14,766 nt of DNA from Saonia sp964398035. GTDB taxonomy: Bacteria > Bacteroidota > Bacteroidia > Flavobacteriales > Flavobacteriaceae. The position numbers were made by a program, and so were the translations under genes. Where the stretch lies: the NCBI GenBank assembly GCA_964398035.1, contig CAYNLI010000075.1, forward strand, positions 1-14,766. The letters are read 5' to 3'. Shown one piece after another: positions 14,639 through 14,766 of the stretch; positions within the stretch are counted from its first letter, which is position 1; each line of letters begins with the position of its first letter. The notes under the pieces were generated by a model that saw nothing but the letters and a program-made list of their open reading frames with translations, was not told where the DNA came from and did not search any database.

Positions 14639-14766
14639 TGGTTGGTTTTTGAGTTAAAACACTAATTTAAGATAAATATTAATTCTTACCCAACTGACAT
14701 TCAATTAGCTTAATTTAATTCTTCCTTATTTTATAATATCTATTGTAACTTCATATTCCCTTTTAT

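Noticed and set aside
1..14766. CRISPR array, insertion sequence, prophage, toxin-antitoxin or defence island
   Set aside because: No regularly spaced repeats, transposase, integrase, terminal inverted repeats or defence-type domains were seen on either strand.

Overview
The window looks like chromosomal DNA from a marine-type flavobacterium (Bacteroidota, Flavobacteriia). The evidence is low GC, a type IX secretion sorting domain at the left edge, many Bacteroidota-style lipoproteins and a CarboxypepD_reg/TonB-receptor-like barrel. There are several TAnnTTTG promoter elements (clearest before the tRNA), no obvious Shine-Dalgarno sequences, and two TTG starts.

Left third (1-2820). The end of a T9SS-secreted protein closes with a hairpin terminator. 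A small unrecognised lipoprotein follows. Behind it lies an unannotated, frameshifted and truncated short-chain dehydrogenase remnant on the minus strand (about 871-1031). Next comes a Tat-exported Gfo/Idh/MocA oxidoreductase. About 400 bases without a gene then hold two hairpins and a short direct repeat, followed by a CAT-anticodon tRNA with its own promoter and terminator. This is the most accessory-looking part.

Middle (2826-8393). Methylmalonyl-CoA epimerase is divergent from an rbfA/FtsX-type permease pair, and a perfect inverted repeat sits between the two promoters. The permease is tail-to-tail with a DusB-type tRNA-dihydrouridine synthase. An M28/PDZ lipoprotein peptidase and a PD40 beta-propeller lipoprotein are transcribed divergently from only 38 bases.

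Right (8398-14766). An 804-residue TonB-receptor-like outer-membrane barrel (minus), lepA/EF4 (plus) and a CPA1-type cation:proton antiporter with a C-terminal RCK/TrkA-N region (minus). lepA and the antiporter overlap by four bases at their 3' ends.

Most of the window is ordinary housekeeping and envelope gene content: ribosome maturation (rbfA), translation (lepA, tRNA, dus), propionate/methylmalonate metabolism (mce), lipoprotein or envelope traffic (permease) and ion homeostasis. I see no CRISPR array, insertion sequence, phage gene, toxin-antitoxin pair or defence cluster, and no convincing new multi-gene system. The best second-look items are the SDR pseudogene, the palindrome between mce and rbfA, the one-amber-codon junction of rbfA and the permease, an Asn replacing the expected catalytic Asp in the Tat oxidoreductase, and a degenerate glycine motif in the antiporter's RCK domain.
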